From: Mycobacterium sp. JS623
Lineage (GTDB): Bacteria; Actinomycetota; Actinomycetes; Mycobacteriales; Mycobacteriaceae
Direction of reading: 5' to 3'
Length of the DNA: 64,000 nt
Assembly (NCBI RefSeq): GCF_000328565.1
Contig: NC_019966.1
Span: 3,472,001-3,536,000, forward strand
The translations under genes were made by a program, and so were the position numbers. Within the stretch, counting starts at the first letter, position 1. Each line of letters opens with the position of its first letter. The notes below the pieces were generated by a model. It was not told where the DNA came from. It worked only from the letters and a program-made list of their open reading frames with translations, and searched no databases. Shown here one piece after another: positions 53,481-62,191 of this stretch.

Positions 53481-54911
53481 CTAATGGACAATTTCGGGCT
53501 CCTCGGCGAGCAGCGGATCCCAAACCTGATTGACCGTCGGGTGCGGCGGGACGGCATGGCGCAGCAGACCGGTGGGGACCTTGGCGACGACTGCGACCGT
53601 GGCGGCTTGCACCAGCTCGGAGAACTCCGGCCCGACGAACGTCGCTCCGAGCAGCGTGTTGGTGTGGGCGTCAATGACCAATTTCGCCCATCCCTCGAAA
53701 CCGTCTCTGAAAAGGGCCAGGCGTGACACCGCGTCGGGGTAGCGGGCGGTTCGCGTCCGTACCGAGAACCCTGCTGCGCGAGCCTGACTTTCCGTGCGCC
53801 CCACCTCGGCTACTTGAGGGTCGGTGAAGATGACTTGCGCAACGCTGCCGTTGTCGCGAACAGACAATTCGTTCTCCGACAGTTCTCGGCCCGCGGCGCG
53901 GGCCGCGATGATGTCGGCCGCGACGCGACCGTGGTAGGTGGAGATGTGCGACAGCAGAGCGCGTCCGGTGGTATCGCCCACGGCGTAGAGCCAGCCGCCG
54001 GTGACGCCGATCGCCTGTAGGTGATCGTTCACCGAAACGAAACCGCCGACCGGCAGGCCAACTGTTTCCAGTCCAATGTCGTCGGTGTTGACGCGCCGGC
54101 CGGTCGCCAACACGATCTCGTCTACCTCGATGGTCTGGCCGTGAAATGTTGCGGTCACGGGTCCGCCCGGGGCAGGGCGGGCTACGGCTGACAATTCCGT
54201 TTCGAAGTGAATCTTGACGCCTTTGCTTCGCAGTGACTGCTCGACCAGCTCGCCCGCTTCGGGCTCGCAGTTGTGAAGCAGGGACTCCCCGCGGACCAAA
54301 AGTGTTACCGCAGAGCCCAAACCAGCCAAGATGGTCGCGAACTCGACACCGACCACGCCGCCACCAACCAGGAGCGCGCGAGGCGGCACGTGCGTCATCG
54401 TCGCCACCTCCCGATTGGTCCACGGGCGCGCTTGGGCCACGCCCGCCACCTCCGGGACGTTAGGGCGAGTGCCGGTGGCCACGACGACTGCATGCCTCGC
54501 CGTCAAAACGGTTTCGGTGTCTTCGGCGGTTGTCACGCGCACCGTCCGGTGGCCAGCCAACCGGCCATACCCGTGAAAAACGGTCACACCTGCCCGCCGC
54601 AACGACGACACTTGGCTTTGATCCGACAGATGCTCGACGATCGCGTCGCGCTTCGCCAAGACGGCCGGGACGTCCAAGCCCTCACCCGAAACAGCCTCGC
54701 GCACACCAGGTACGGCCTTGGCCAGATTGAACACCTCGATGGGGCGAACCAGTGTTCTGGTCGGGTTGCAGGCCCAGTAGCGACATTCCCCTCCGACGAG
54801 ACGGTCCTCGACAAGCGCTACCGACAGGCCGGCCGAGGCAAGATTGCGTACGGCGGCCACACCGCCCACCCCGCCGCCTACAACGACCACGTCGACCTCT
54901 TGGTCAGTCAT
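53481..54911 (-). CDS. Mercuric-reductase-like / dihydrolipoamide dehydrogenase family flavoprotein
   Basis: 476 residues from the ATG at 54911. FAD motif VDVVVVGGGVGGVAAVRNLA; redox disulfide Cys43/Cys48 in GGECRYWACNP; NAD(P) motif RALLVGGGVVGVEFATILAG; and second FAD motif GGWLYAVGDTTGRALL. The C-terminal catalytic region reads PPHPTVNQVW: the usual His is there, but the Glu of the His-Glu dyad (HPT-x-x-E) is a Gln. Activity in lipoamide exchange is therefore doubtful; quinone or other disulfide reduction is possible. It is a dimeric cytosolic enzyme and is co-directional with the GNAT gene. Confidence 0.85.
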   Translation of the reverse strand: MTDQEVDVVVVGGGVGGVAAVRNLASAGLSVALVEDRLVGGECRYWACNPTRTLVRPIEVFNLAKAVPGVREAVSGEGLDVPAVLAKRDAIVEHLSDQSQVSSLRRAGVTVFHGYGRLAGHRTVRVTTAEDTETVLTARHAVVVATGTRPNVPEVAGVAQARPWTNREVATMTHVPPRALLVGGGVVGVEFATILAGLGSAVTLLVRGESLLHNCEPEAGELVEQSLRSKGVKIHFETELSAVARPAPGGPVTATFHGQTIEVDEIVLATGRRVNTDDIGLETVGLPVGGFVSVNDHLQAIGVTGGWLYAVGDTTGRALLSHISTYHGRVAADIIAARAAGRELSENELSVRDNGSVAQVIFTDPQVAEVGRTESQARAAGFSVRTRTARYPDAVSRLALFRDGFEGWAKLVIDAHTNTLLGATFVGPEFSELVQAATVAVVAKVPTGLLRHAVPPHPTVNQVWDPLLAEEPEIVH

Positions 54912-55111
54912 ATCTACTCTCACTCCCGATATCTCACTGCATGCAGCTGTGTAGGGCTGCGGTCCAACCATTTACTCGCTTCCGTCGGACCCGTCCAGCG
55001 ATCTCGAAGGCTGTCTTCAACGGTGGACTAGGCGGTTTGCGTTCCAGCGCAGGCGAGTGTGCCCGGCTGGTGGTCTAACAAGCGATGGGGCGTGGTGGGC
55101 TCGCATGGTCG

Positions 55112-55678
55112 CTAAAAGTGCGATTCGCGGTGCTGCAGCTGGAAGTCCAGTACCGCAAGCGGGGTCTGCGCATCGAGGGGGATGGAGTCGTACTGGCAGG
55201 TCATCACCGCCGTAGCCGCCGTGTGCGGGTTGCGAGCGGTCAATTCGACCACCAGGCGCAGCCGTATCGGCTCGGTCAGGTCATGTCCGAGAACACGGAT
55301 CGCGGGCAGTTCGCTGAGCGTGTCGAGTCGCATCGGTAGCACCCTCATCGGGTGGGTGGGGGGGTGTGAGTGGTCGCGAGGTGATGCCAACACGATGTTG
55401 CCGCTTTCGGCGAGTAATAGGTCGTTCGATAAGGCGTTGCCGGTCAACGTGATCGAGATGGAGTTCTGCGCTTGCGGCTCGTCTGCTGCGGCTAGCGCGG
55501 AAGCTGCGGTCAGCACGAGCTCCCGGGTGGCGTGGCGCCATTGGTGTGCCCGGTCGTACCCAAGGTCGTGGCGTGCTGTCGCTGCGCCTGAACGCTCGGT
55601 GGTGTCCTGGGTGAGGTGATGCTGCTCGGTGTTCGGCGCGTCGACCGCCGCCGGGTTGTTGTGGTGGTCCTGTGACAC
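55112..55678 (-). CDS. Hypothetical protein with an MsrB-like N-terminus
   Basis: 188 residues from the GTG at 55678. The first ~28 residues (SQDHHNNPAAVDAPNTEQHH) clearly match the start of MsrB at 36223 ([20 protein letters not shown]), including the translation-start surroundings. The rest is different: a basic helix RHATRELVLTAASALAAADE, then NSISITLTGNALSNDLLLAE and IRLRLVVELTARNPHTAATA, without MsrB catalytic motifs. No family recognised. It appears to be a chimera of an msrB 5' end and another gene. Confidence 0.55.
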   Translation of the reverse strand: MSQDHHNNPAAVDAPNTEQHHLTQDTTERSGAATARHDLGYDRAHQWRHATRELVLTAASALAAADEPQAQNSISITLTGNALSNDLLLAESGNIVLASPRDHSHPPTHPMRVLPMRLDTLSELPAIRVLGHDLTEPIRLRLVVELTARNPHTAATAVMTCQYDSIPLDAQTPLAVLDFQLQHRESHF

Positions 55679-55774
55679 CGATGCTCCTAGGTTCAGTGCG
55701 CGGTTGATTGCTCAGTGCGCCATAACGTTCCGCGGCGTTTTCCTACAGCGCCAGTGAACACGCGGGTGGGCCGG

Positions 55775-56155
55775 TTAAGCCCCCGGAGCGATCGCACAGG
55801 CTGCGACACAGACCCAGGTGCCCTCACGCTTCTGATATGTGTCCGTGTACAGAGCTTCCTGGTGTACTCCGTCGTCGAGCATGGTGTATGTGGCGCGGGC
55901 GTGGATCAGAGCAACGTCACTGAGGATGCGGATGTTGACGTCGTGCACAGCAAGATCCTTGAAGGGACGCGGCTTGGCGATGTACTCGAGGAACTCTTCG
56001 CGGTTGCGGGTGACGCCTGGCGTCTGCACGATAAAGTCTTCGGCGAGAAACTCGCTGAAACGCTGGACATCGTTGAACTGGTCGGAGTGGACGTAGTCAT
56101 TGTTGAGCTGCGCGAGAATCGCCAGATCTTCGGCGGACTGCTTGGTGTCGTTCAA
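55775..56155 (-). CDS. SnoaL-like / DUF4440-type NTF2-fold protein
   Basis: 126 residues from a TTG at 56155, with TAGGGAAC just before it. Features are QLNNDYVHSDQFNDVQRFSE, FLAEDFIVQTPGVTRNREEF, LAVHDVNIRILSDVALIHAR and the terminal KREGTWVCVAACAIAPG. It is a small cytosolic cone-fold protein; members bind or isomerise small molecules. It stands behind composite element 7 at a distance of ~150 bases. The longer reading up to 56320 would run through the element and is unlikely. Confidence 0.75.
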   Translation of the reverse strand: MNDTKQSAEDLAILAQLNNDYVHSDQFNDVQRFSEFLAEDFIVQTPGVTRNREEFLEYIAKPRPFKDLAVHDVNIRILSDVALIHARATYTMLDDGVHQEALYTDTYQKREGTWVCVAACAIAPGA

Positions 56156-56677
56156 TTTATGTTCCCTATCTGTGCTAATTCGGTGTTCGCCCGAAATAGG
56201 CTGCGTTTTCAATGCCGTGTCCGCGGTGCCAGGTCTGCGATGGTGTCCTCGACACGGGCCGACGATCGGCCGGGATCGGCCTACTGAAGACTGCAGCCAG
56301 ACAGGATGAGCTGTCATCACCCCGACCCATTACTCACCCGGGTGAGAAAGGGAGCGCAGTGAACGGAAGCGCCCGTGTGAGTGGAGATGGGTAATGCCGG
56401 TGGTGAGCACGATCGGGTTGCGCTCGATATCTTGATCGCGTAAGTCAGCGCTTGCGGGCGGGCCCGGAAACCCGCGTAACCACACGGTGGACTGCTGAGT
56501 TGTCGCGACCCCAGGACACGCCTTGCGCACCCTTCGTCCATATCTGGAGATGGCGCACTCAAAGCCGCGCTGGGCCAGGCGGGTTGGCGGTCAATCCATC
56601 GCTGCCGCAAGACGGCGCTAGATATCGCTTGCTGGCGATGGCGCCGGACCGCTATCCAGCGGCCAGCTACCGTTTCC
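56156..56677. other. Intergenic region with composite element 7
   Basis: Apart from the element at 56303-56345, no gene or repeat is seen. Confidence 0.45.
56303..56345 (-). promoter_or_regulatory. Composite GGGTGA element, copy 7
   Basis: Minus strand: TCACCC-GGGTGA, 11 bases, GGGTGA, 7 bases (TGACAGC), TCATCC. It faces the SnoaL-like gene at 56155. Confidence 0.75.
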
Positions 56678-58087
56678 CTACAGATTGATGGCCTTGTCAG
56701 TCAGGGCGTGAAAGCACTCCTGTAGTCCTTCACCGAGTGTGGGATGGGTGTGTATATTTCGTGCCAGTTCGGCGGCGGTGAGGTCCCACAGCTGCGCCAG
56801 CGTCAACTCGGGCAGGAGTTCACTGACTTCGCTACCCACCAGATGCGCTCCCAGAAGCTCGCCATGCGCTTCGTCGGCAACCACTTTGATGAAACCGCCG
56901 CGTTCACCCAGCCCGTCGGCCTTGGCGCTGGCCTGCATCGGGAAGACGGCGACCCGTACGCGGTGACCGGCGGCGCGAGCCTGCTCTTCGGTGAAGCCGA
57001 AGCTGGCGACTTGGGGTTGGCAGAACGTCACTCGCGGCATCATCCGGTAGTCCAGCGGCATCGTCTGCGCCCCCGCGATGGTTTCGGCGGCGATCACACC
57101 TTGTGCGGAAGCGACATGGGCGAGTTGAACTTTGGCGGTGACGTCGCCGACAGCACAGATATGCGGCGCAGACGTTCGCATGTAGTCATCGATGTCGATT
57201 GCGCCATTGGTGGCGACACGTACTCCAGCGGCGCCCAAGCCGACATTTTCGACGTTGGGGCAAAATCCGATGCAGATGAAGGCGCGCGCTGCCTGCGTGG
57301 TAGCCGATGTTCCGTCAGCGCCGGTGTGGCCGACGGTGACGTGTTCGCCGTGGTCGGTGACGCTGTCCACACGCGCCGACGTGCGAATCGATATCCCGCG
57401 ACGCCGGTAGTGGCGCTGCAATTCTCGTGAGACGTCGGCGTCCTCGCTAGGAAGGACGCGGTCACTGAATTCCAGGATTTCGACGCGGACGCCATAGCTG
57501 TGCAGGATGTAGGCGAATTCCATGCCGAGGGTGCCGCCGCCGATGATCACGATGGACTCGGGCAGTTCGGCGCTGAGAATCTGCTGTTCGTAGGTGACGA
57601 TGTTGTCGCTGAGGACAACTCCGGGCAGCATGCGCACCCGGGATCCGGTCGCCACGACGGCGTGGTCGAAGGTCACCAATCGTGTGCCCCCCTCGCGCAG
57701 GTCCACCTGGAGGCTGTGCGGGCCGGTGAAATGGCCGTGCCCGTCGATCTCAGTGATGTTGTTCTTACGCATCAGAAAATGCACTCCGCGGACGCGAGCG
57801 TCGGCGACTTCACGGCTGCGTGATACCGCGCGGGAGTAGTCGAGACTGATGTCGCCGGCGATGCCGAAGGTGGCGGACTGCTGGGTGACGATGGAGGCGA
57901 TCTCAGCGTTGCGCAGCAGCGCTTTTGACGGGACACAGCCCGTGTTCAGGCACACTCCACCCCAGTAGCGTTCCTCGACGATCCCGACGGTCATGCCGAG
58001 CTGGGCGGCGCGGATGGCTGTCACATATCCCCCGGAGCCTGCGCCGACGACGATGAGGTCGTAGTGGTCGCTGAGTGCCGGTGTCAT
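56678..58087 (-). CDS. Dihydrolipoamide-dehydrogenase-like flavoprotein
   Basis: 469 residues from the ATG at 58087, with AGGAGCCCCG before it. All elements are intact: FAD motif YDLIVVGAGSGGYVTAIRAA, redox pair Cys46/Cys51 in GGVCLNTGCVPSKAL, NAD motif SIVIIGGGTLGMEFAYILHS, CAVGDVTAKVQLAHVASAQG, and the C-terminal IHTHPTLGEGLQE with the His-Glu dyad. It can oxidise dihydrolipoamide or reduce disulfides and quinones with NAD(P)H. It follows a DUF417 membrane protein behind element 8, an arrangement like RclA and RclC of the reactive-chlorine response in E. coli, though its active-site motif is Lpd-like. Confidence 0.9.
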   Translation of the reverse strand: MTPALSDHYDLIVVGAGSGGYVTAIRAAQLGMTVGIVEERYWGGVCLNTGCVPSKALLRNAEIASIVTQQSATFGIAGDISLDYSRAVSRSREVADARVRGVHFLMRKNNITEIDGHGHFTGPHSLQVDLREGGTRLVTFDHAVVATGSRVRMLPGVVLSDNIVTYEQQILSAELPESIVIIGGGTLGMEFAYILHSYGVRVEILEFSDRVLPSEDADVSRELQRHYRRRGISIRTSARVDSVTDHGEHVTVGHTGADGTSATTQAARAFICIGFCPNVENVGLGAAGVRVATNGAIDIDDYMRTSAPHICAVGDVTAKVQLAHVASAQGVIAAETIAGAQTMPLDYRMMPRVTFCQPQVASFGFTEEQARAAGHRVRVAVFPMQASAKADGLGERGGFIKVVADEAHGELLGAHLVGSEVSELLPELTLAQLWDLTAAELARNIHTHPTLGEGLQECFHALTDKAINL

Positions 58088-58185
58088 CGGGGCTCCTGGC
58101 TGGGTAGCACGAAGCGATGCGGCGGGTGTGGCCGCGGCGGCGCCTGGCTGCCCATCAGCGGCTCCGTCGGCGGATGCGGGTCCAT
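58084..58185 (-). CDS. Possible small proline-rich protein between DUF417 and Lpd-like genes
   Basis: 33 codons (start MDPHPPTEPLMGSQAPPRP) that end in a TGA overlapping the ATG of the flavoprotein. It is rich in Pro and His and has no hydrophobic helix. The exact ATGA coupling is the only evidence, so its reality is uncertain. Confidence 0.3.
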   Translation of the reverse strand: MDPHPPTEPLMGSQAPPRPHPPHRFVLPSQEPR

Positions 58186-58197
58186 CAGCGAGACGAG

Positions 58198-58713
58198 TCA
58201 ATCCGTCTCGGCGACGATCGGCTGCTTGCGGGTCGCGTTGATGGCATCTACCAGCAGCCACAGCGCTAAGCCGATTAGTGCGATGTCTTTCATCAAGAAC
58301 TCGCCGTCGGCGGATAGGACGGGGAAGCCACCTGCAGACGCCTCGCCGACACCTGGGGTGGTGACCATGAAGCTCAGCGTGGTGACGAAGAACAGCGAAG
58401 CGATTATGCCGCCCACCACGGAAGCCTTCGGCCACCACGGCTTGGCGGCCAGTAGTGCAGCAGTAATCAGTTCTACTGATCCGTTCAATCGACCAAAGGC
58501 GTCGATGGACATCAGGTTGTACACCCAGCCCAAGAAGGGGCTGTTGGCCACCCAATGTGAAATGCCGTGGGACTCATAGGACGTGAACTTCATGGCGCCG
58601 AACCACGCCAAAACGATGACCAGGCCGTACCGTGCGATCAGTGCCGCGGCGGCGCTCGTCCGGGAGCTTCTCAGTTCATCAGCCGTCAAGCCTGCGATGT
58701 GGGTTTGCACCAT
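58198..58713 (-). CDS. DUF417 (YkgB/RclC-like) membrane protein
   Basis: 171 residues from the ATG at 58713. Helix 1 is ALIARYGLVIVLAWFGAMKF, then the family segment TSYESHGISHWVANSPFLGW with HGISHWVANSPF, ELITAALLAAKPWWPKASVV, ASLFFVTTLSFMVTTPG and the last helix DIALIGLALWLLVDA. Four transmembrane helices are expected. RclC of E. coli, in the same family, takes part in defence against reactive chlorine species. It stands 41 bases behind composite element 8 and leads the flavoprotein gene, which supports a redox-defence role. Confidence 0.85.
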   Translation of the reverse strand: MVQTHIAGLTADELRSSRTSAAAALIARYGLVIVLAWFGAMKFTSYESHGISHWVANSPFLGWVYNLMSIDAFGRLNGSVELITAALLAAKPWWPKASVVGGIIASLFFVTTLSFMVTTPGVGEASAGGFPVLSADGEFLMKDIALIGLALWLLVDAINATRKQPIVAETD

Positions 58714-58753
58714 GTTCTGTCTCCGTTCGTCAGCGACCACTGTCTGTGCCCGC

Positions 58754-58796
58754 GGGGTGAGTTGTCCTCGTCCGGCGATGTATTTCACCCGGGCGA
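58754..58796 (-). promoter_or_regulatory. Composite GGGTGA element, copy 8
   Basis: Minus strand: TCGCCC-GGGTGA, 11 bases, GGACGA, 7 bases (GGACAAC), TCACCC. It faces DUF417 and the Lpd-like gene. Confidence 0.72.
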
Positions 58797-59020
58797 GACG
58801 TCTACGAGCACAGATCTGCGATGCGGGGTGACCACCCCAGGCTGGAGGCGTTGGGGCAAGGTCGAACTCGTGACCAACCGGCTGGTTCATCGCCTTCCCT
58901 TCCAAGTGGCCGTCAGTCGGAGTCTGGTGCGGGCGGTGTGTCACAGGGCCTGGTGTCAGTGACAGTTGGGCGCCGTTCGACTCCCGCCACCCGGTGACGC
59001 GAACCGTCGTCGGGGCGCCG

Positions 59021-59608
59021 TTAGCTGGTCGCGTCCGTTAGCAGGGTGCGCAGCCGTTGTCGTCCGCGGCTGATCCGTGAACTGACCGTTCCCTCTTCGG
59101 TGTCCATGATTCCGGCGATCTCCTTATAGGAGAATCCGGCGACATCGGCGAAGTAGACGGCAATCCGGAACTTTTCGGGCAGCGCTTGCATTGCCGCCTT
59201 GATTCGCGGGTCGGCCAGCGTGGCGAGCGCCTGGTCTTCGGCCGACCATAGGGCAGCTGGCAGATGCGCGGCGCTGGCTGCCAGCTGTCGGTCGCTGAGT
59301 TGGTCGGTCAGACATTGCGCAGGTCGGCGCTTCTTGGATCGGTAGCCGTTGATGTATGTGTTGGTCATGATTCGGAAAAGCCACGCACTCAGGTTCGTGC
59401 CCTGCTGAAATGAATGCCTGCCGGCGTAGGCTTTGAGCAAAGTTTCCTGCAGCAGGTCCTCGGCATCCGCGGGAATGGAAGTGAGTCGAACGGCGCGCCG
59501 ACGCAAGGACTCAATCAGCGGGATCACTTCACGCTCGAAGCTTGTGGCGATTGCCGGATCCCCGGTTGGACTGACACATTCAGTGCGTGCGGCTGCCACG
59601 GTTCCCAT
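59021..59608 (-). CDS. ECF sigma factor (SigH-like group)
   Basis: 195 residues from the ATG at 59608, which has GGAAAGGG before it; the ATG at 59713 and an ATG inside the composite element (59782) would lengthen it. Region 2: [20 protein letters not shown], then [19 protein letters not shown]. Region 4: [40 protein letters not shown] and RQRLRTLL. All parts are intact, unlike the sigma at 22482. It directs RNA polymerase to stress promoters. Composite element 9 at 59768 suggests that it transcribes its own gene or is a target of the same regulator. No anti-sigma gene follows. Confidence 0.9.
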   Translation of the reverse strand: MGTVAAARTECVSPTGDPAIATSFEREVIPLIESLRRRAVRLTSIPADAEDLLQETLLKAYAGRHSFQQGTNLSAWLFRIMTNTYINGYRSKKRRPAQCLTDQLSDRQLAASAAHLPAALWSAEDQALATLADPRIKAAMQALPEKFRIAVYFADVAGFSYKEIAGIMDTEEGTVSSRISRGRQRLRTLLTDATS

Positions 59609-59767
59609 CCCTTTCCGAATCGAGCATCGGTGCCGTCTCACGTCGGTCACAGCGCACTCGAGGCCGGTAAGCCGAGCGCGATGTCGACGAGCGATGGACC
59701 GAATCCGGTACATCGTCGGCAGCACTTCCCTCCGGTCGCTTTGTCTTGAGCCAGCCTTCACCGACGA

Positions 59768-59810
59768 GGGGTGAGTGGTCATCACCCGGCGAGCCCCTTC
59801 ACCCGGGTCA
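59768..59810 (-). promoter_or_regulatory. Composite GGGTGA element, copy 9
   Basis: Minus strand: TGACCC-GGGTGA, 11 bases, GGGTGA, 7 bases (TGACCAC), TCACCC. It faces the intact sigma-factor gene. Confidence 0.75.
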
Positions 59811-60018
59811 TTTGCTAAGCGGTGTCGGGGTGGATCAGCCCGCATCACGGGCGGAGCGCGATCAGGTTGGCCCAGCGACCAGTGGCCCAGCGTCAGCTCA
59901 TCGACATCTCACCCTGCGCGCCGGTCACCCCCACGCGCGCCCGGCTTTCCAGATCGGGTGCAGTTATTCCGAACGCCTCAGCGCTGCAACAGATCTCCGC
60001 GTCTTACAATCCTTGCGG

Positions 60019-60531
60019 TCAGTCGGCGTCTGACTGTTTTGCGGATCCCGGCACGTTAGGTGCCACAGTTGTGGCTTCCGCGGTCGGTGATGGCGAAGCT
60101 CTGCCAAGGATCGCGTAGGCCGCAGCACCGCTTGCGGCAGAGAAGACGCTGTAACTCAGCGGTGATTCCATACCAAGCGAGACAGCCATCGAGACTGCAA
60201 ACACCAGGAGCACCAGGCAACTGGCTGCACCGACCAAGGGTGGCCGCCAACCGATCAGGAGCAAGATCCCCAGGGCCGTTTCGGTGGCGGTAGCACCCCA
60301 GACAATGACGGTCAAAAACCATCCGGAGGCAAACGGAACCAACTGGTGGGTGTAGTCGGTGAAAGCACCCATGCTTCCCCAATACCCCTGCCCCAATGGC
60401 GCCCACCAGCCGAATCGGTCGGCAACAGACGACAGAAACGCCGCCGCGAGCGACACGCGAAGCGCGATCCCGACAACCCGGATCCGATCAGGCCTGCGCA
60501 CGCATTCCTCCTGCTCCGTCGAACGCTTCAA
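60019..60531 (-). CDS. DoxX-like membrane protein
   Basis: 170 residues from the ATG at 60531. Four helices: RVVGIALRVSLAAAFLSSVA, the central region with DYTHQLVPFASGWFLTVIVW, TALGILLLIGWRPPLVGAAS, and CLVLLVFAVSMAVSLGMESP; the basic N-terminus is cytosolic. The pattern is that of DoxX/DoxD-like proteins, which belong to quinone-linked or oxidoreductase complexes. No composite element is visible at its promoter. It lies between the sigma factor and the cupin gene on the same strand. Confidence 0.75.
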   Translation of the reverse strand: MKRSTEQEECVRRPDRIRVVGIALRVSLAAAFLSSVADRFGWWAPLGQGYWGSMGAFTDYTHQLVPFASGWFLTVIVWGATATETALGILLLIGWRPPLVGAASCLVLLVFAVSMAVSLGMESPLSYSVFSAASGAAAYAILGRASPSPTAEATTVAPNVPGSAKQSDAD

Positions 60532-60585
60532 CGGAAAATGTCTCCACGTCGTTCATACCGGAGGCCTAGCGCATTGTTCAATGCC

Positions 60586-61032
60586 CTAGCGTGGCGGCTC
60601 ATCTTCGGTGACGTCGTCCGTCGTGAGCGGCCCGTCTCCGGTATCGATCAGAAAGACTGCGAGCAGTTCAGCGTGGTCGGTGGCACTGGCATTTTCACTG
60701 ATCGTATGGTGCGCGCCGGGGGCTTCCTGCCACGTCTCACCGGCCTGATAAATGCGTGCGGGCTCACCTTCGACTTGGCTGCGAATCGCTCCGGAGATGA
60801 CGTAGGCCATGATGAACGCCGAACTCGCGTGGTGGTGAGCTCCGCTCTTGGCGCCCGGCGGATAGCTGACGGTCACTGCTTCAAGCGATTTGCCGGGAAT
60901 GTTAGTCAACTGATCGAAAACTGTTCGGACAACTGGCTTTTGATTCGAATTCTCCGGCATCGGATCGGCATGGGCCGCAGGCGCGAGCAGCGTGGCCGCG
61001 GCCAGTGCAGCGAATAATGTCTTCAAGGCCAT
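60586..61032 (-). CDS. Secreted cupin-domain protein
   Basis: 148 residues from the ATG at 61032. It has a signal peptide: KTLFAALAAATLLAPAAHA followed by DPMPEN. The cupin motifs are PPGAKSGAHHHASSAFIMAY, with the metal-binding His cluster, and PGAHHTISENASATDHAELL with the second His. It probably binds a divalent metal in the periplasm or envelope; cupins act as dioxygenases, isomerases or sensors. It follows the quinone oxidoreductase at 61274 on the same strand and may be in its transcript behind element 10. Confidence 0.82.
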   Translation of the reverse strand: MALKTLFAALAAATLLAPAAHADPMPENSNQKPVVRTVFDQLTNIPGKSLEAVTVSYPPGAKSGAHHHASSAFIMAYVISGAIRSQVEGEPARIYQAGETWQEAPGAHHTISENASATDHAELLAVFLIDTGDGPLTTDDVTEDEPPR

Positions 61033-61273
61033 CGGTCGGCTGCCTTTCCCTTTGAGGTGTCTTGAACTAGCTGATGTGCTCACATGATTCGCGATGAGCA
61101 GATGAACCGGTTGTGCCTGGGCAGGAGCCCAGGCAGAGCGGATGGCCAGAGCCGCGCCCCGTAGCTCAGCGCGAGCTCGGCCTCCGTGTTCTCCGATGGA
61201 CCAACGCGGACGAACATCGCCTCCCACCGGCGGTAGCCGCGTCTGCGCCGCCCGGTCATCGGGGGTCGATGTC

Positions 61274-62191
61274 TCAGCCTTCGGCTACGCGCAGGATCGT
61301 CTTGCCAGGGATGCGCTTGCGGGTAAAAGCGTCAACGGCTTCGGCGAGTGGCAGCACCGCGCCCACCACGGGTGTGAGGCGTCCATCGCGCACTCGGGCG
61401 GCGAGGGCAGCGAGCTGGGCGCGATCGGGTTCGACAACGAAGAAGACAGCCCGCCCGTCACTGGGCCGGGTCTTAGGCGGTTCAGTGACGGTGACGAGCG
61501 TTCCACCGGCGCGCACCAGCGCGGCCGAGCGGTCCAGGATGTCGCCGCCGATCACGTCGAACACCACGTCGACTTCCCCTACGTCTTCCAGTTTTTCGGT
61601 GTCTAGGTCCACGAATGTGTGCACACCGAGCGCCAGCGCCCGGTCCCGATCTGCGGTGCGGCCGGTTCCGACGACGCGCGCGCCGACTTCGCGAGCGAGC
61701 TGCACCGCGGTGGACCCGACCGCACCCCCGACACCGTGGATCAGAACCGTTTGTCCACTGGTAAGGCGGCCGTGATCGAATAAGCCCTGCCAGGCAGTCA
61801 GCCCGGAAATCGGCAGTGCGGCCGCCACGGTGTGATCGATGTCGATCGGCAGCGGTGCGAGGTTCCGGGCTTCCACCGCGGTGTACTCCGCCAGCGAGCC
61901 GTTGCGTGACCAGTCGATCAAACCGAACACGCGCTGGCCGACGCTCAGTCCGGTTGTGCCGTAACCCAGCTCGACCACGACGCCCGACACATCGTGGCCG
62001 GGGACGCTCGGTGTGCGGTCGCGACCCGCGCGATCGGTCCAGGTGTCCGGCCAGTCAAGCTCCGTGTGGATAAAGCTCGCGGCGTGTACCCGTACGACGA
62101 CGTCGTTCGTGGCCGCCTCGGGACGGGGCAGCTCTGTCAGCGCCAAGCTGGCGGCACCGACCTCACGATCTGACACAGTGATGGCTTTCAT
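61274..62191 (-). CDS. NADPH:quinone oxidoreductase-like (zeta-crystallin type) medium-chain dehydrogenase
   Basis: 305 residues from the ATG at 62191. The GroES-like start and PSVPGHDVSGVVVELGYGTT, then QRVFGLIDWSRNGSLAEYTA, AAALPISGLTAWQGLFDHGR and the NADP motif VLIHGVGGAVGSTAVQLARE, GTGRTADRD. The zinc-binding cysteines of alcohol dehydrogenases are absent, so it is the zinc-free QOR type. It reduces quinones or enones with NADPH and would detoxify electrophiles. It stands 152 bases behind composite element 10. Confidence 0.88.
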   Translation of the reverse strand: MKAITVSDREVGAASLALTELPRPEAATNDVVVRVHAASFIHTELDWPDTWTDRAGRDRTPSVPGHDVSGVVVELGYGTTGLSVGQRVFGLIDWSRNGSLAEYTAVEARNLAPLPIDIDHTVAAALPISGLTAWQGLFDHGRLTSGQTVLIHGVGGAVGSTAVQLAREVGARVVGTGRTADRDRALALGVHTFVDLDTEKLEDVGEVDVVFDVIGGDILDRSAALVRAGGTLVTVTEPPKTRPSDGRAVFFVVEPDRAQLAALAARVRDGRLTPVVGAVLPLAEAVDAFTRKRIPGKTILRVAEG

